A stretch of DNA of 64,000 nucleotides from Prevotella dentasini JCM 15908 (lineage in GTDB: Bacteria > Bacteroidota > Bacteroidia > Bacteroidales > Bacteroidaceae), in assembly GCF_000614065.1 (NCBI RefSeq), contig NZ_BAKG01000001.1:1-64000 (forward strand). The letters are read 5' to 3'. The notes below the pieces were generated by a model. It was not told the DNA's origin. It made no database searches and saw only the letters and a program-made list of their open reading frames with translations. Shown here one piece after another: positions 44,813-53,376 of this stretch (position 1 is its first letter; each line of letters begins with the position of its first letter). A program made the translations under genes and the position numbers.

Positions 44813-47629
44813 ATGAGACTGAAACAACTACTTTTAGTAGCTTTTTTCTTTGTTGCAGGAATTGCATCGGCTCAACAACTGGGGCCTATTCCCGTCAACA
44901 AGAACGTTCGTCAGGGAAAGCTCAGCAATGGTCTGACCTATTACCTGCTGCACAACGAATGGCCGGAAAACGTTGTAAACTTCTACATTGCACAGCGTGT
45001 CGGCTCCATTCAGGAGAATGATGACCAGCGCGGTCTGGCCCATTTCCTTGAGCACATGGCGTTCAACGGATCGGAGCACTTCCCCGATTCCACCCTGTTG
45101 GAGTTCACCCGTTCCATCGGTGTTGAGTTCGGAAGCAATCTGAATGCCTTTACTTCCATCGACCGCACGGTTTACCGCATCAGCGACGTGCCCACAACCC
45201 GTCAGTCGGCACTTGACTCCTGTCTGCTCATTCTGAAGGACTGGTCGAACGGCCTGACCCTTGAAGACAAGGAAATCGATAAGGAGCGCGGTGTGATTCA
45301 TCAGGAATGGCAGATGGGACAGAGTCCTGTCATGCGCATTTACGACCGTGTTCTGCCGAAGTTCTATCCCGGATCGAAGTACGGCGAGCGTCTGCCTATC
45401 GGCCTGATGAGCATTGTAGACAACTTCAAGTATCAGGTTCTGCGCGACTATTATAAGAAATGGTATCGCCCGGACAACCAGTGCATCATCATCGTTGGCG
45501 ACATTGACGTAGACCATTTTGAAAGTGAGATTAAGAGATTGTGGAACGGTGTAACTGTCCCTGCAAATGCCGCACAGGTCGTTGCCGAGCAGGTGCCCGA
45601 CACGAAAGACCCTATCTACGTCGTAGACAAGGATAAGGAAATGCAGTACAGCTCCATCGGCATCGCCATGAAGCACGACGCGATACCTCACGAGGACAAG
45701 ACCGACATCAGCTACCTGATTGACTCTTATGCCAAGCAGATGATTTCGATGATGCTCAACCAGCGTTACAGCGAGTTGGCACAGAAGGCCGACTGTCCCT
45801 TCACGCGTGCTTACGGCTACGACGGCAACTTTATCCTCTCCAATACCAAGGATGCCTTCCAGTTGGGTGGCAGTGCCAAGGAGGGCAAAGACCTTGAGGC
45901 ATTTGCCGCTATCTACCGCGAGGCTCTGCGTGCCCGTCAGTATGGCTTCACCCCGGGCGAGTTCGAGCGCATGAAGGCCGAGTTCCTCTCCCAGTTGGAG
46001 TCGCAGTATACCAACCGCAACAAGATTCGCAACGCCCAGTATGGCGACGAGCTGACCGACTATTATCTTGACAACGAGCCTATTCCCGGAAAGGAAGAGG
46101 AGTATCAGATTATGAAGTCGCTCATTGAAATGCCGGCTCTTAACGTCGACGTTATTAATATGTACGCTAAGGAACTCATCTCCGACAAGGACAGCAACTT
46201 CGTTGCCTACATCTTCGCTCAGGAGAAGCCGGGCAAGGTTTATCCTACAGAGGCAAGCATGGCAAAGACCATCAACGCCGTGCGCGCGGAGAAGATAGAG
46301 CCTTATGTGGACAATGTGAAGAACGAACCGCTTCTTGATGAGACCAAGCTCCCGAAGGCCGGAAAGATTACCGGTGAGAAGGAGAACAAGCAGTTCGGCT
46401 ATAAGGAACTCACCTTAAGCAATGGCGCACGTGTCATTCTCAAGAAGACCGACTTCAAGGACAACGAAGTTCAGTTCCAAGCTATGGCCAAGGGAGGCAG
46501 CGGCTCCTATGGAAAGGCAGACTACAGCAATCTCGCTCTCTTCGACGCTGTGATTGGTTCAAGTGGTCTGGGCAACTTCTCCAATCAGGAACTCACGAAG
46601 GCTCTCTATGGCAAACAGGCAGGCATAAACGTTGGTCTGGGCGGTTACTATCAGTATCTGAGCGGATATTGCGTACCGAAGGACATAGAGACGATGCTTC
46701 AGCTCGCCTATCTCAACTTCACAAGCGTAAGCAAGGACCAGGAGGCATACAATGCCTTGATGTCTCAACTGGAGTTGGCGTTGAAGAATAAGGACCTCTC
46801 TCCCGAGGCCGTATTCAGCGATTCGCTGACCAATACCATCTATGGCCACAACCCACGCCGCGCTCCGCTGACGGTGAACACGCTGAAGGGGCTCAACTAC
46901 GACCGTATTCTCCAGATTTGGAAGGAGCGTTTCGCCAGTCCGGGCCAGTTCGTTTACTACTTCGTCGGCAACTTCGACGAGGCTGCACTCCGCCCATTGC
47001 TCGAGAAGTATATCGCCTGTCTGCCTTCCGGAAAGGCCGAGAACTGGGTAGAGACTCCGGGTCTTGCCAATGGCATCAACGTGAACAAGTTCACCCGCAA
47101 GAGCGAGACCCCGAAGGCAATTGCCTTTGAACTCTGGCACCAGCCAATGGCTTACAACGTAGAGAACAGCGTACTCGTTGACGCAGCATCGCAGGTTCTC
47201 TCCATGGTTTACCTGAAGGACATCCGCGAGGACAACGGTGCCGCCTACTCCGTAAGCGCATCGGGTGGCCTGTCTCGCCGTGGCGACAAGGCCGTGGCAG
47301 CCATTCAGGCTTATTGCCCGATGGACCCGAACAAGGCAGAACTTGCCCTGAAGCTCCTCGTAGAGGGTATGAAGAACAATACCGTCAAGGTAGACGCCGA
47401 CAAGGTACAGAAGGTTAAGGACTTCATGCTGAAGCAGGCAGATCAGGACTTCAAGACCAACGGACACTGGATGAACGTCATTGACGAATACAACTGGACA
47501 GGCGTAGACCTCCACACTGGCTACAAGGCAGCCATAGAGTCTCTGACTCCGGCTAAGATTGCAGCCTTCCTGAAGGGTCTTGTTGCTGCCGGCAACCGCT
47601 CGGAAGTAGTGATGACTCCTGCCAAGTAG
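44813..47629 (+). CDS. M16 family zinc metalloprotease (two-domain, secreted)
   Basis: A 938-residue insulinase-family peptidase. The signal peptide ends ASAQQ (residue 21-22). The inverted zinc motif HxxEH is AHFLEH at residues 77-81, with the third ligand expected in KERGVIHQEW. The second M16 half (from about residue 530, ANGARVILKKTDF-like LSNGARVILKK) lacks the zinc motif, as in PqqL-type proteins where both halves form one clamshell. It probably degrades peptides in the periplasm. It is monocistronic and followed by a hairpin. The frame is intact over its full length. Confidence 0.95.
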   Translation: MRLKQLLLVAFFFVAGIASAQQLGPIPVNKNVRQGKLSNGLTYYLLHNEWPENVVNFYIAQRVGSIQENDDQRGLAHFLEHMAFNGSEHFPDSTLLEFTRSIGVEFGSNLNAFTSIDRTVYRISDVPTTRQSALDSCLLILKDWSNGLTLEDKEIDKERGVIHQEWQMGQSPVMRIYDRVLPKFYPGSKYGERLPIGLMSIVDNFKYQVLRDYYKKWYRPDNQCIIIVGDIDVDHFESEIKRLWNGVTVPANAAQVVAEQVPDTKDPIYVVDKDKEMQYSSIGIAMKHDAIPHEDKTDISYLIDSYAKQMISMMLNQRYSELAQKADCPFTRAYGYDGNFILSNTKDAFQLGGSAKEGKDLEAFAAIYREALRARQYGFTPGEFERMKAEFLSQLESQYTNRNKIRNAQYGDELTDYYLDNEPIPGKEEEYQIMKSLIEMPALNVDVINMYAKELISDKDSNFVAYIFAQEKPGKVYPTEASMAKTINAVRAEKIEPYVDNVKNEPLLDETKLPKAGKITGEKENKQFGYKELTLSNGARVILKKTDFKDNEVQFQAMAKGGSGSYGKADYSNLALFDAVIGSSGLGNFSNQELTKALYGKQAGINVGLGGYYQYLSGYCVPKDIETMLQLAYLNFTSVSKDQEAYNALMSQLELALKNKDLSPEAVFSDSLTNTIYGHNPRRAPLTVNTLKGLNYDRILQIWKERFASPGQFVYYFVGNFDEAALRPLLEKYIACLPSGKAENWVETPGLANGINVNKFTRKSETPKAIAFELWHQPMAYNVENSVLVDAASQVLSMVYLKDIREDNGAAYSVSASGGLSRRGDKAVAAIQAYCPMDPNKAELALKLLVEGMKNNTVKVDADKVQKVKDFMLKQADQDFKTNGHWMNVIDEYNWTGVDLHTGYKAAIESLTPAKIAAFLKGLVAAGNRSEVVMTPAK

Positions 47630-47663
47630 GACATTTCTTTTCCCTTGTGGGATAAAACCATCG

Positions 47664-47695
47664 AAGGCCTGTAGCTCAACGGAGCTGCAGGCCTT
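47664..47695 (+). terminator. Hairpin after the M16 gene
   Basis: AAGGCCTGTAGCTC pairs with GAGCTGCAGGCCTT (one T-G pair) around AACG, 35 bp after the stop. There is no T-tract, so termination by this hairpin alone is uncertain. Confidence 0.55.
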
Positions 47696-47835
47696 CTGCG
47701 TTCAGCTGTGGCCAAACTTACCTTTATGGTCCTGCTGGGGCAGGGAAAAGCTACGAGGATAAAACTTTTTCTGCTTGTCAGTGTAGTTATTCCGCTGCCA
47801 ATGCGTCTAATAGACAAAATAATTTTTCAGCGAAG

Positions 47836-48339
47836 ATGAAACCAAAACAAGACGAACAGACCTTTGCGAGGCTCGTCAGAGAGCATAAGAGCACGATATA
47901 CACCGTCTGCTATATGTTCTCCAAGAACGAAGACGAGGTGAACGACCTCTTTCAGGAGGTGTTGGTGAACCTCTGGAAGGGCCTGCCGGGGTTCAAGGGC
48001 GACAGCGACGTGCGGACATGGATATACCGCGTCAGCCTGAACACCTGCATCTCGTGCGACCGCAAAAAGCGAAAGCGCAAGTCGGTACCGCTTTCCATCG
48101 ACATCAATCCCTTCACCGACAGCGATGAGGACAGCCGGCAGGTGCAGCAGCTCAACCGGCGCATCAGCCAGCTCGGACCTTTCGACCGTGCCATCATCCT
48201 GCTGTGGCTCGAGAACATGAGCTACGAGGAGATAGGACAGGTAGTGGGAATCTCTACCAAAAACGTGTCCGTAAGGCTCTATAGAATCAAGGAGAAACTG
48301 AAAAACAGCCCGGCCCCCGACCCGGTTTCGGACAGGTAG
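47836..48339 (+). CDS. ECF-type RNA polymerase sigma factor
   Basis: A 167-residue sigma-70 family protein of the extracytoplasmic-function group. Region 2 covers FARLVREHKSTIYTVCYMFSKNEDEVNDLFQEVLVNLWKG and TWIYRVSLNTCISCDRKKRK (core binding and -10 melting). Region 4 is a helix-turn-helix in IILLWLENMSYEEIGQVVGISTKNVSVRLYRIKEKL (-35 recognition). The next gene, 112 bp downstream on the same strand, encodes a membrane protein and may be its partner. The stimulus and regulon are not visible from the sequence. Confidence 0.95.
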   Translation: MKPKQDEQTFARLVREHKSTIYTVCYMFSKNEDEVNDLFQEVLVNLWKGLPGFKGDSDVRTWIYRVSLNTCISCDRKKRKRKSVPLSIDINPFTDSDEDSRQVQQLNRRISQLGPFDRAIILLWLENMSYEEIGQVVGISTKNVSVRLYRIKEKLKNSPAPDPVSDR

Positions 48340-48451
48340 GGGCGGCATGGCTTTCAGCCGGCAGAACCGGCAGTGCAGTATGCCGGATTATCCCGGGCTT
48401 ACCCGGATTGTCAGACTAACACAAACAGGACTTTATCAAAGAAAAGAAATA

Positions 48452-49071
48452 ATGAAAAAGCAGAATAACGAATTGGAGGAAATGCGCCAGCAGATGGCCA
48501 TCCTCAAGGAAAAGCTAAACGCTCAGGAGCTTGTCAGCGACCGCCTGCTGCGCGAGTCGATGCTCGGCAAGATGTCGTTCATGAAGAAATATACGTGGGT
48601 TTCCTACTTCCTCTTGGCCTTCGTCTGTGTCGTCTACTACTGGATGTGCAGCGCGCTCCATCTCTCTTGGTGGCTCTACGCCTTTACCTTGGTTATCATG
48701 ACGGCCGATGTTGCCTGCGACGCATACATCAACCGCTTCAGCAGGGAGCAGTTTATGACGGGCGACCTCTTGGAGACATCGCGCCGGATGGTCTGGATGA
48801 AGCAGATGCGCAAGCGCAGCCTGATGGTCAGCCTTCCGATGCTTGCCATCTGGATAGCATGGATGGGGGCAGAGCTATACGCAGGCTGAATGACAGTAGC
48901 GACGAATTTGTCAGGGTGATGTGCAGTGGTGCCATTATTGGAGGTATTATCGGAGGTGTCGGCGGCGGAATGGTCGGCCTATACATCTATTGGAAGATGC
49001 AGCGCATCAATACGGAAATCATCCGGCAAATAGAGGAGCTGACAGCTGAAGATGGCCAAGGGCAGGAATAG
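48452..49071 (+). CDS. Membrane protein downstream of the ECF sigma, frameshifted
   Basis: From ATG 48452: a Glu/Gln-rich helix (ELEEMRQQMAILKEKLNAQE), then two hydrophobic segments (VSYFLLAFVCVVYYW and LYAFTLVIMTADVAC) and a third (LMVSLPMLAIWIAWMGA). The frame is lost near 48880, where TACGCAGG should read TACCGCAGG, and continues as RRLNDSSDEFVRVM, a Gly-rich hydrophobic segment (GAIIGGIIGGVGGGMVGLYIYW) and a charged end to 49071. About 206 residues. Position suggests a membrane partner or anti-sigma protein of the ECF factor, but no known anti-sigma domain is recognised. Confidence 0.75.
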
Positions 49072-49462
49072 GAAAGCGCGCAACGGCATGGCCGGCGGAA
49101 CGCTTCAGGCACTTGTTCCGGGCATCGTGGCGAGGATATATCCGGATGTTTATACCGTCGGTACAGCTTTGCCGGCAAGCGTTTGGATGACGGAAAACCA
49201 GCCGGTCCGGCATGGCTGCAAGACGGACAAGCCCGTTTCGTAAAACGAAAGTGGCACTTTGACCAAGTCAAAGTGCCACTTTCGCACCGTCAGGAAGCCA
49301 TTTTCGTTTTGCCTTTGTATAGCCTTGACAGGCAGATAGTTGCAAGTCTGTTTCCCGGGTATGTGTTTTTGCTGTGTTCGCTTTTCTGTTTTCGTTTCGG
49401 AAAAGGCGTGTTCTTGCTAAGACAGACTGTGTTTTTCCCGTCCAGAACAACCTGCGTGCTCT
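49072..49462. other. Intergenic region with a 22-nt array
   Basis: About 390 bp between convergent genes. It holds the array at 49224-49311; no gene is seen. Confidence 0.5.
49224..49311 (+). repeat. 22-nt repeat array, locus 6 (4 units)
   Basis: Four phased units starting at 49224, 49246, 49268 and 49290. The first carries the AAGCCCGTTTCG variant. The second and third are inverted cores that form a perfect 18-bp stem (49246-49263 with 49267-49284) around a 3-nt loop. The fourth is degraded. Confidence 0.85.
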
Positions 49463-49711
49463 TTACGCCCATAAGTCTGTCATCATCTTGCCGTGTCGTC
49501 CCAGCAACTTGCCACAGCGGTATTGCGGTGTTTCGTGCCCTGAATAGCCGATGCCGCGTGTGAGGTAGAAGATGCTGTCCCTGCGAATCAAGTCCAAGGC
49601 CGCCAGTGTGCTGTCGCTCATTTCGGGCTTGCCGGTAATGCGGCCGTGGCGGCAGGCCGTCAGGAAGAAGCCTGCTAAGAGGAGGCAGAGAGCCTTTGCT
49701 ATGTTATTCAT
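49463..49711 (-). CDS. Small lipoprotein
   Basis: An 82-residue protein from ATG 49711 with an SPII signal (MNNIAKALCLLLAGFFLTAC). The mature part is short, with a central charged helix (LAALDLIRRDSIFYLTRG) and a C-terminus rich in Gly, His and Lys. Its start overlaps the end of the upstream membrane-protein gene by 8 bp, so the two are coupled. I do not recognise the family. Confidence 0.65.
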   Translation of the reverse strand: MNNIAKALCLLLAGFFLTACRHGRITGKPEMSDSTLAALDLIRRDSIFYLTRGIGYSGHETPQYRCGKLLGRHGKMMTDLWA

Positions 49712-50375
49712 ATTCCAAATCAATTGCGTGGACTCGCAGTTTTCGTGCCAACGCTTTCACTTCCCTGCGGTGCCGGACGAACGCCCCGTTGTCCGTGAGC
49801 GGGTAGATGGCTCGCTCGGGACTGCCCCATGAGTCGCCCCAAGGGTCGGCATTTTTCAGTCCGCTGCTGTAAACGACAATGGCATCCCACTGCTCGTAAA
49901 CCTTGATGGAGTCGGCATTGGCCATCCGCAGCTTGCTCACGCGGTGTTCCAATAGTCCTTCTCGTTTATAGACGGCAATGACAGGAGGGTTGAAAAAGCC
50001 ATCATATTGTTGCCGGACGAGATAGTCGCCGTCGTCGCAGAAGTAGGTCGGTGGAAGGAGTATGTCGCCGCCGATAGCCGTCAGGAGGATGCAGCCGCCC
50101 CATACAGCGAGGAAGAAGAAAGCCGAACAGACCCTTGCCATCACCCTCCACTCGCTATGGCGTGCCGAGACGAAGACTGCAACGGGCGACAGCAGCATGG
50201 CCCATACAGCCAAATAGCCCAGTCCCCAGCGTAGATGGTCTTCTTCGGGTATGGCAAAAAGCAGAAGGGCGCAGAGGGCTATGCTCGCTAAAAGCACTGA
50301 CAGCGACACCTTGAACGGGTTTTCATAGCATGCCCGTATTGCCGTTTTTATATGTTCAATCAGCGTTTTCGGCAT
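49704..50375 (-). CDS. Membrane protein, unknown function
   Basis: A 223-residue protein. The first half has about three hydrophobic segments (VSLSVLLASIALCALLLFAI, YLAVWAMLLSPVAVFV, CSAFFFLAVWGGCILLTAIG). The second half is soluble and beta-rich (DDGDYLVRQQYDGF, AIVVYSSGLKNADPWG, ERAIYPLTD), probably extracytoplasmic. It is upstream of, and overlaps, a small lipoprotein gene. ackA lies upstream on the same strand but ends in its own terminator. No known family recognised. Confidence 0.7.
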   Translation of the reverse strand: MPKTLIEHIKTAIRACYENPFKVSLSVLLASIALCALLLFAIPEEDHLRWGLGYLAVWAMLLSPVAVFVSARHSEWRVMARVCSAFFFLAVWGGCILLTAIGGDILLPPTYFCDDGDYLVRQQYDGFFNPPVIAVYKREGLLEHRVSKLRMANADSIKVYEQWDAIVVYSSGLKNADPWGDSWGSPERAIYPLTDNGAFVRHRREVKALARKLRVHAIDLEYE

Positions 50376-50384
50376 CTTTCTTCT

Positions 50385-50425
50385 CTAAAAACAAAACAGC
50401 AGGACTCCCATTGTGGGAATCCTGC
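50385..50425 (-). terminator. Terminator of ackA
   Basis: On the minus strand GCAGGATTCCCA pairs with GGGAGTCCTGC (one mismatch) and is followed by TGTTTTGTTTTT. It is 43 bp past the ackA stop. Confidence 0.75.
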
Positions 50426-50467
50426 CGCTATGATGCTTTGTTCCCTCTCTCCAAGGGAGGCACATTC

Positions 50468-51673
50468 TTACTTCTTCAAGCCCTTGACCAGTTCCTGAGT
50501 ATCGCGTGCAATGACAATCTCCTCGTCGGTCGGGACGAGCACGACCTTCACCTTCGAGTCGTCGGCAGAGATGACTTTCTCCTCGCCGCGGCAGTGGTTG
50601 CGCTCTGCATCCATCTTGATGCCGAGGTATTCCATGTCCGAGCAGGAGTCCATACGTACACCCTCTTGGTTCTCGCCCACGCCGGCGGTGAAGACAATGA
50701 TGTCCACTCCGTTCATGGCTGCAGCGTAAGCACCGATGTATTTCTTTATTCTGTAGTTGTACATCTCCAGTGCCAGATGGGCCTGTGCGTTGCCCTCGTT
50801 GTCTGCATTCTCTATTTCGCGCATGTCGGAGCTGATGCCCGTGATGCCGAGCACGCCGCTCTCCTTGTTCAGGAAGTCTGCCATCTCCTGCGGTTTCTTG
50901 CCGAGTTTCTCCATCAGATAGGTAACTGCGGACGGGTCAATGTCGCCGGAGCGGGACCCCATCATCAGTCCGGCGAGCGGAGTGAGGCCCATCGACGTAT
51001 CGACAACCTTGCCATACTTCACCGCTGCTACCGATGCACCGTTGCCAATGTGGCAGGTAATGATCTTCTGTGTCTTGATGTCGACGCCCAGCATGTCGCA
51101 AACGCGCTGCGAAACGTAGCGGTGGCTCGTTCCGTGGAAGCCGTAGCGGCGGACGTGGTACTTCTTGTAGAGTTCGTAGGGAACTGCGTACAGATAGGCG
51201 TAGGGGGGCATTGTGCTGTGGAAAGCATTGTCGAAGACCGTTACCTGCGGTGTGTCCGGCATCAGTTCGTCCACGGCGCGAAGTCCGCGGAGGTGTCCTG
51301 CGTTGTGGACAGGGGCGAGGTCGATGAGGCTTTCGATACCTTTCTCCACCTCTTCGGTTACTATGCAGCTCTTCTCGAAGAGGTCTCCGCCCTGCACGAT
51401 GCGGTGTCCGACGGCGTCAATCTCGTCAAGGCTCTTCAGCGCACCTATTTCCGGGTCGAGCAACACCTTGAATACGAGTGCCACACCTTCCTTGTGGGTG
51501 GGCAGTTCTGCCATAATCTGTCGCTTCTCTCCGTTGTTCAGCTTCACCTTGATGAAAGCCTCGTCAAGTCCGATGCGCTCTACGCCACCCTGAGCCAGTA
51601 CCGACTCGTCTGCCATATCGTACAATTTGTACTTGATGGAACTGCTGCCGCAGTTCAATACCAAAATCTTCAT
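50468..51673 (-). CDS. ackA: Acetate kinase
   Basis: A 401-residue enzyme interconverting acetyl phosphate + ADP and acetate + ATP, the last step of acetate-forming fermentation. It carries both family signatures: MKILVLNCGSSSIKYKLYD at the N-terminus and YGFHGTSHRYVSQRV in the middle, plus GNGASVAAVKYGKVVDTSMG and FTAGVGENQ (nucleotide site). The frame is intact. It lies 206 bp downstream of pta on the same strand and ends at a strong terminator. Together with Pta it gives ATP from acetyl-CoA. Confidence 0.98.
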   Translation of the reverse strand: MKILVLNCGSSSIKYKLYDMADESVLAQGGVERIGLDEAFIKVKLNNGEKRQIMAELPTHKEGVALVFKVLLDPEIGALKSLDEIDAVGHRIVQGGDLFEKSCIVTEEVEKGIESLIDLAPVHNAGHLRGLRAVDELMPDTPQVTVFDNAFHSTMPPYAYLYAVPYELYKKYHVRRYGFHGTSHRYVSQRVCDMLGVDIKTQKIITCHIGNGASVAAVKYGKVVDTSMGLTPLAGLMMGSRSGDIDPSAVTYLMEKLGKKPQEMADFLNKESGVLGITGISSDMREIENADNEGNAQAHLALEMYNYRIKKYIGAYAAAMNGVDIIVFTAGVGENQEGVRMDSCSDMEYLGIKMDAERNHCRGEEKVISADDSKVKVVLVPTDEEIVIARDTQELVKGLKK

Positions 51674-51879
51674 ATTGTTTTGTTTGGGAGTTGAAGGAGT
51701 AAAGGGAGTTCAGGAAGTCAGGGGCAACAGCTCTGTCGCTTGTCTTTCCATCCTTGGTCATTCTCCCGTCGCCTCCAGTCTCTGTTATTGTTTTATTGGA
51801 ATGGATGTATCAGCAGCTTTCCCCCTTGTGTCTTTTACGCTCCCCTCTGTCGGGGAAGGGGGCGGGGGAGAGGCCGTTT

Positions 51880-52926
51880 TTAATTATTCTTTGCGTCCTG
51901 TGCCTGACATGCCGTGATGGCTACCATATAATAGATGTCGTCTACGGAGCAGCCGCGCGACAAATCGTTTACAGGGCGTGCGATGCCTTGGAGAATCGGG
52001 CCGATGGCCGTTGCGCCGCCGAGACGCTGAACGAGCTTGTAGCCGATGTTGCCTACCTCCAGATTGGGGACGATGAGGACGTTTGCCTTGCCGGCAATGC
52101 CGGATTCGGGAGCTTTCTTTGCGGCCACGGCAGGGTCGAGTGCGGCATCTGCCTGCAACTCTCCGTCCACCTTAAGGTCTGGGTACTTCTCCTTGGCTAT
52201 CTTGGTAGCCTCAACCACCTTGTCTATGATATAGACGCTCTTGCCCGTCTCCTTGTCCTTGGCATCCTTGGCAGACCCCTTGGTAGAGAAGCTCAGCATT
52301 GCCACGTGGGGATTTTGGAATCCTGCCACGCTGCGCGCGGTGGCGGCGGTGGTGTAGGCAATCTGTGCGAGCTGGTCGGCGGTTGGATTCGGGGTAACCG
52401 CCACGTCGCCCATGACGACGATGCCGTTCTCGCCGTACTGCTGTTCGTGTGTCAGGACGAGCATCGCACCGCTCACGCAGGTAACGCCCGGGGCACACTT
52501 GATGATTTGCAGAGCCGGACGCAGCGTGTCGCCCGTGGTGGAAAGCGCACCGGAAATCTGTCCGTCGGCCCCCTCGCTCTTGATAATCATGCAGCCGAGG
52601 TAGAGGTTATTCTTCGTAACGAGCTCCCGCGCCTGTTCCAGAGTCATGCCCTTCTTCTGCCGGAGTTCCGCGAGCTTGGCGGCATACTCCTCGCTCCGCG
52701 GGTTGTTGGCGGGGTCTATGATGGTAGCCTTGCCGATATGGTTCAGCCCCCATTCCTTGGCGAGTCTGTTAATGTTTTCAGGATTGCCTATCAAAATAAG
52801 TTCTGCAATGTCGTCGGCTAATACTTTGTCAGCGGCTTTCAGAGTGCGCTCCTCTTCGGCTTCGGGGAGTACGATACGTTGTTTGTCAGCTTTGGCACGT
52901 GCAACAATCTGCTCTAATAAATCCAT
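51880..52926 (-). CDS. pta: Phosphate acetyltransferase
   Basis: A 348-residue short-form phosphotransacetylase (class I, without an N-terminal DRTGG domain) that converts acetyl-CoA + phosphate to acetyl phosphate. The ATG at 52926 (MDLLEQIVARAKADKQRIVLPE) matches the normal start. Other regions are GGALSTTGDTLRPALQIIK-like SGALSTTGDTLRPAL, VVMGDVAVTPNPTADQLAQI, MLSFSTKGSA, and the C-terminal GYKLVQRLGGATAIGPILQG. It is first in the pta-ackA pair and driven by a full sigma-ABfr promoter. The frame is intact. Confidence 0.97.
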   Translation of the reverse strand: MDLLEQIVARAKADKQRIVLPEAEEERTLKAADKVLADDIAELILIGNPENINRLAKEWGLNHIGKATIIDPANNPRSEEYAAKLAELRQKKGMTLEQARELVTKNNLYLGCMIIKSEGADGQISGALSTTGDTLRPALQIIKCAPGVTCVSGAMLVLTHEQQYGENGIVVMGDVAVTPNPTADQLAQIAYTTAATARSVAGFQNPHVAMLSFSTKGSAKDAKDKETGKSVYIIDKVVEATKIAKEKYPDLKVDGELQADAALDPAVAAKKAPESGIAGKANVLIVPNLEVGNIGYKLVQRLGGATAIGPILQGIARPVNDLSRGCSVDDIYYMVAITACQAQDAKNN

Positions 52927-52969
52927 AGTCTTATTTGAATGTTTATATTTGTGTTTCGTACATGCGTTG

Positions 52970-53001
52970 CAAAGATAGTAAAAACCCACTAAATTGCCAA
53001 A
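52970..53001 (-). promoter_or_regulatory. Full sigma-ABfr promoter for pta-ackA
   Basis: On the minus strand, TTTG at 53001-52998, 20-bp spacer, TATCTTTG at 52977-52970. The pta ATG is 43 bp downstream. Confidence 0.8.
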
Positions 53002-53376
53002 TCTACATTGCATTTTTCGTCTTTTTGCGGTACGATTTGGCCGATACGGAAAAACTATTTACTTTTGCAACATTGTTGAATGGCCGGGACGGCTGAACGA
53101 TTCCGCGGTGAAGGATTCGCCCTGCGGACAGATTCGCCACCGTCGGAGGAGCGGCCGGCAGTCGACACCGAAGAGCTGAAACAGCGGCCAAGCCCGGACG
53201 GAGATACGAAAGCGGCACTTTCGCATGGTCAAAGTGGCACTTTCACCATGTCAAAGCGGCACTTTCGCAAGATGGAAGGTAAACCATTGTCTGTCAAAGT
53301 CTTACAGATGGCAGTGCCGCGCCCCTGTTCCCGGCCTTTCAGTACGCTCAAATCAGTTTGTCAATCCAACACGAAA
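53002..53376. other. Intergenic region with a 22-nt array
   Basis: About 375 bp between the divergent pta and DUF2156 fusion genes. It contains the array at 53207-53272. The open frame that continues upstream of the fusion gene covers the array and is not considered coding. Confidence 0.5.
53207..53272 (+). repeat. 22-nt repeat array, locus 7 (3 direct units)
   Basis: Three head-to-tail units at 53207-53228, 53229-53250 and 53251-53272, with cores CGAAAGCGGCACTTT, TCAAAGTGGCACTTT and TCAAAGCGGCACTTT. This is the cleanest direct array. Confidence 0.9.

Noticed and set aside
53207..53272. CRISPR array
   Set aside because: The 22-nt units follow one another with no spacers, units vary in sequence and orientation, and no cas genes are present.
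53080..53376. N-terminal extension of the DUF2156 fusion protein
   Set aside because: The frame is open upstream but runs through a 22-nt array and non-coding sequence. The ATG at 53377 gives the normal DUF2156 start.
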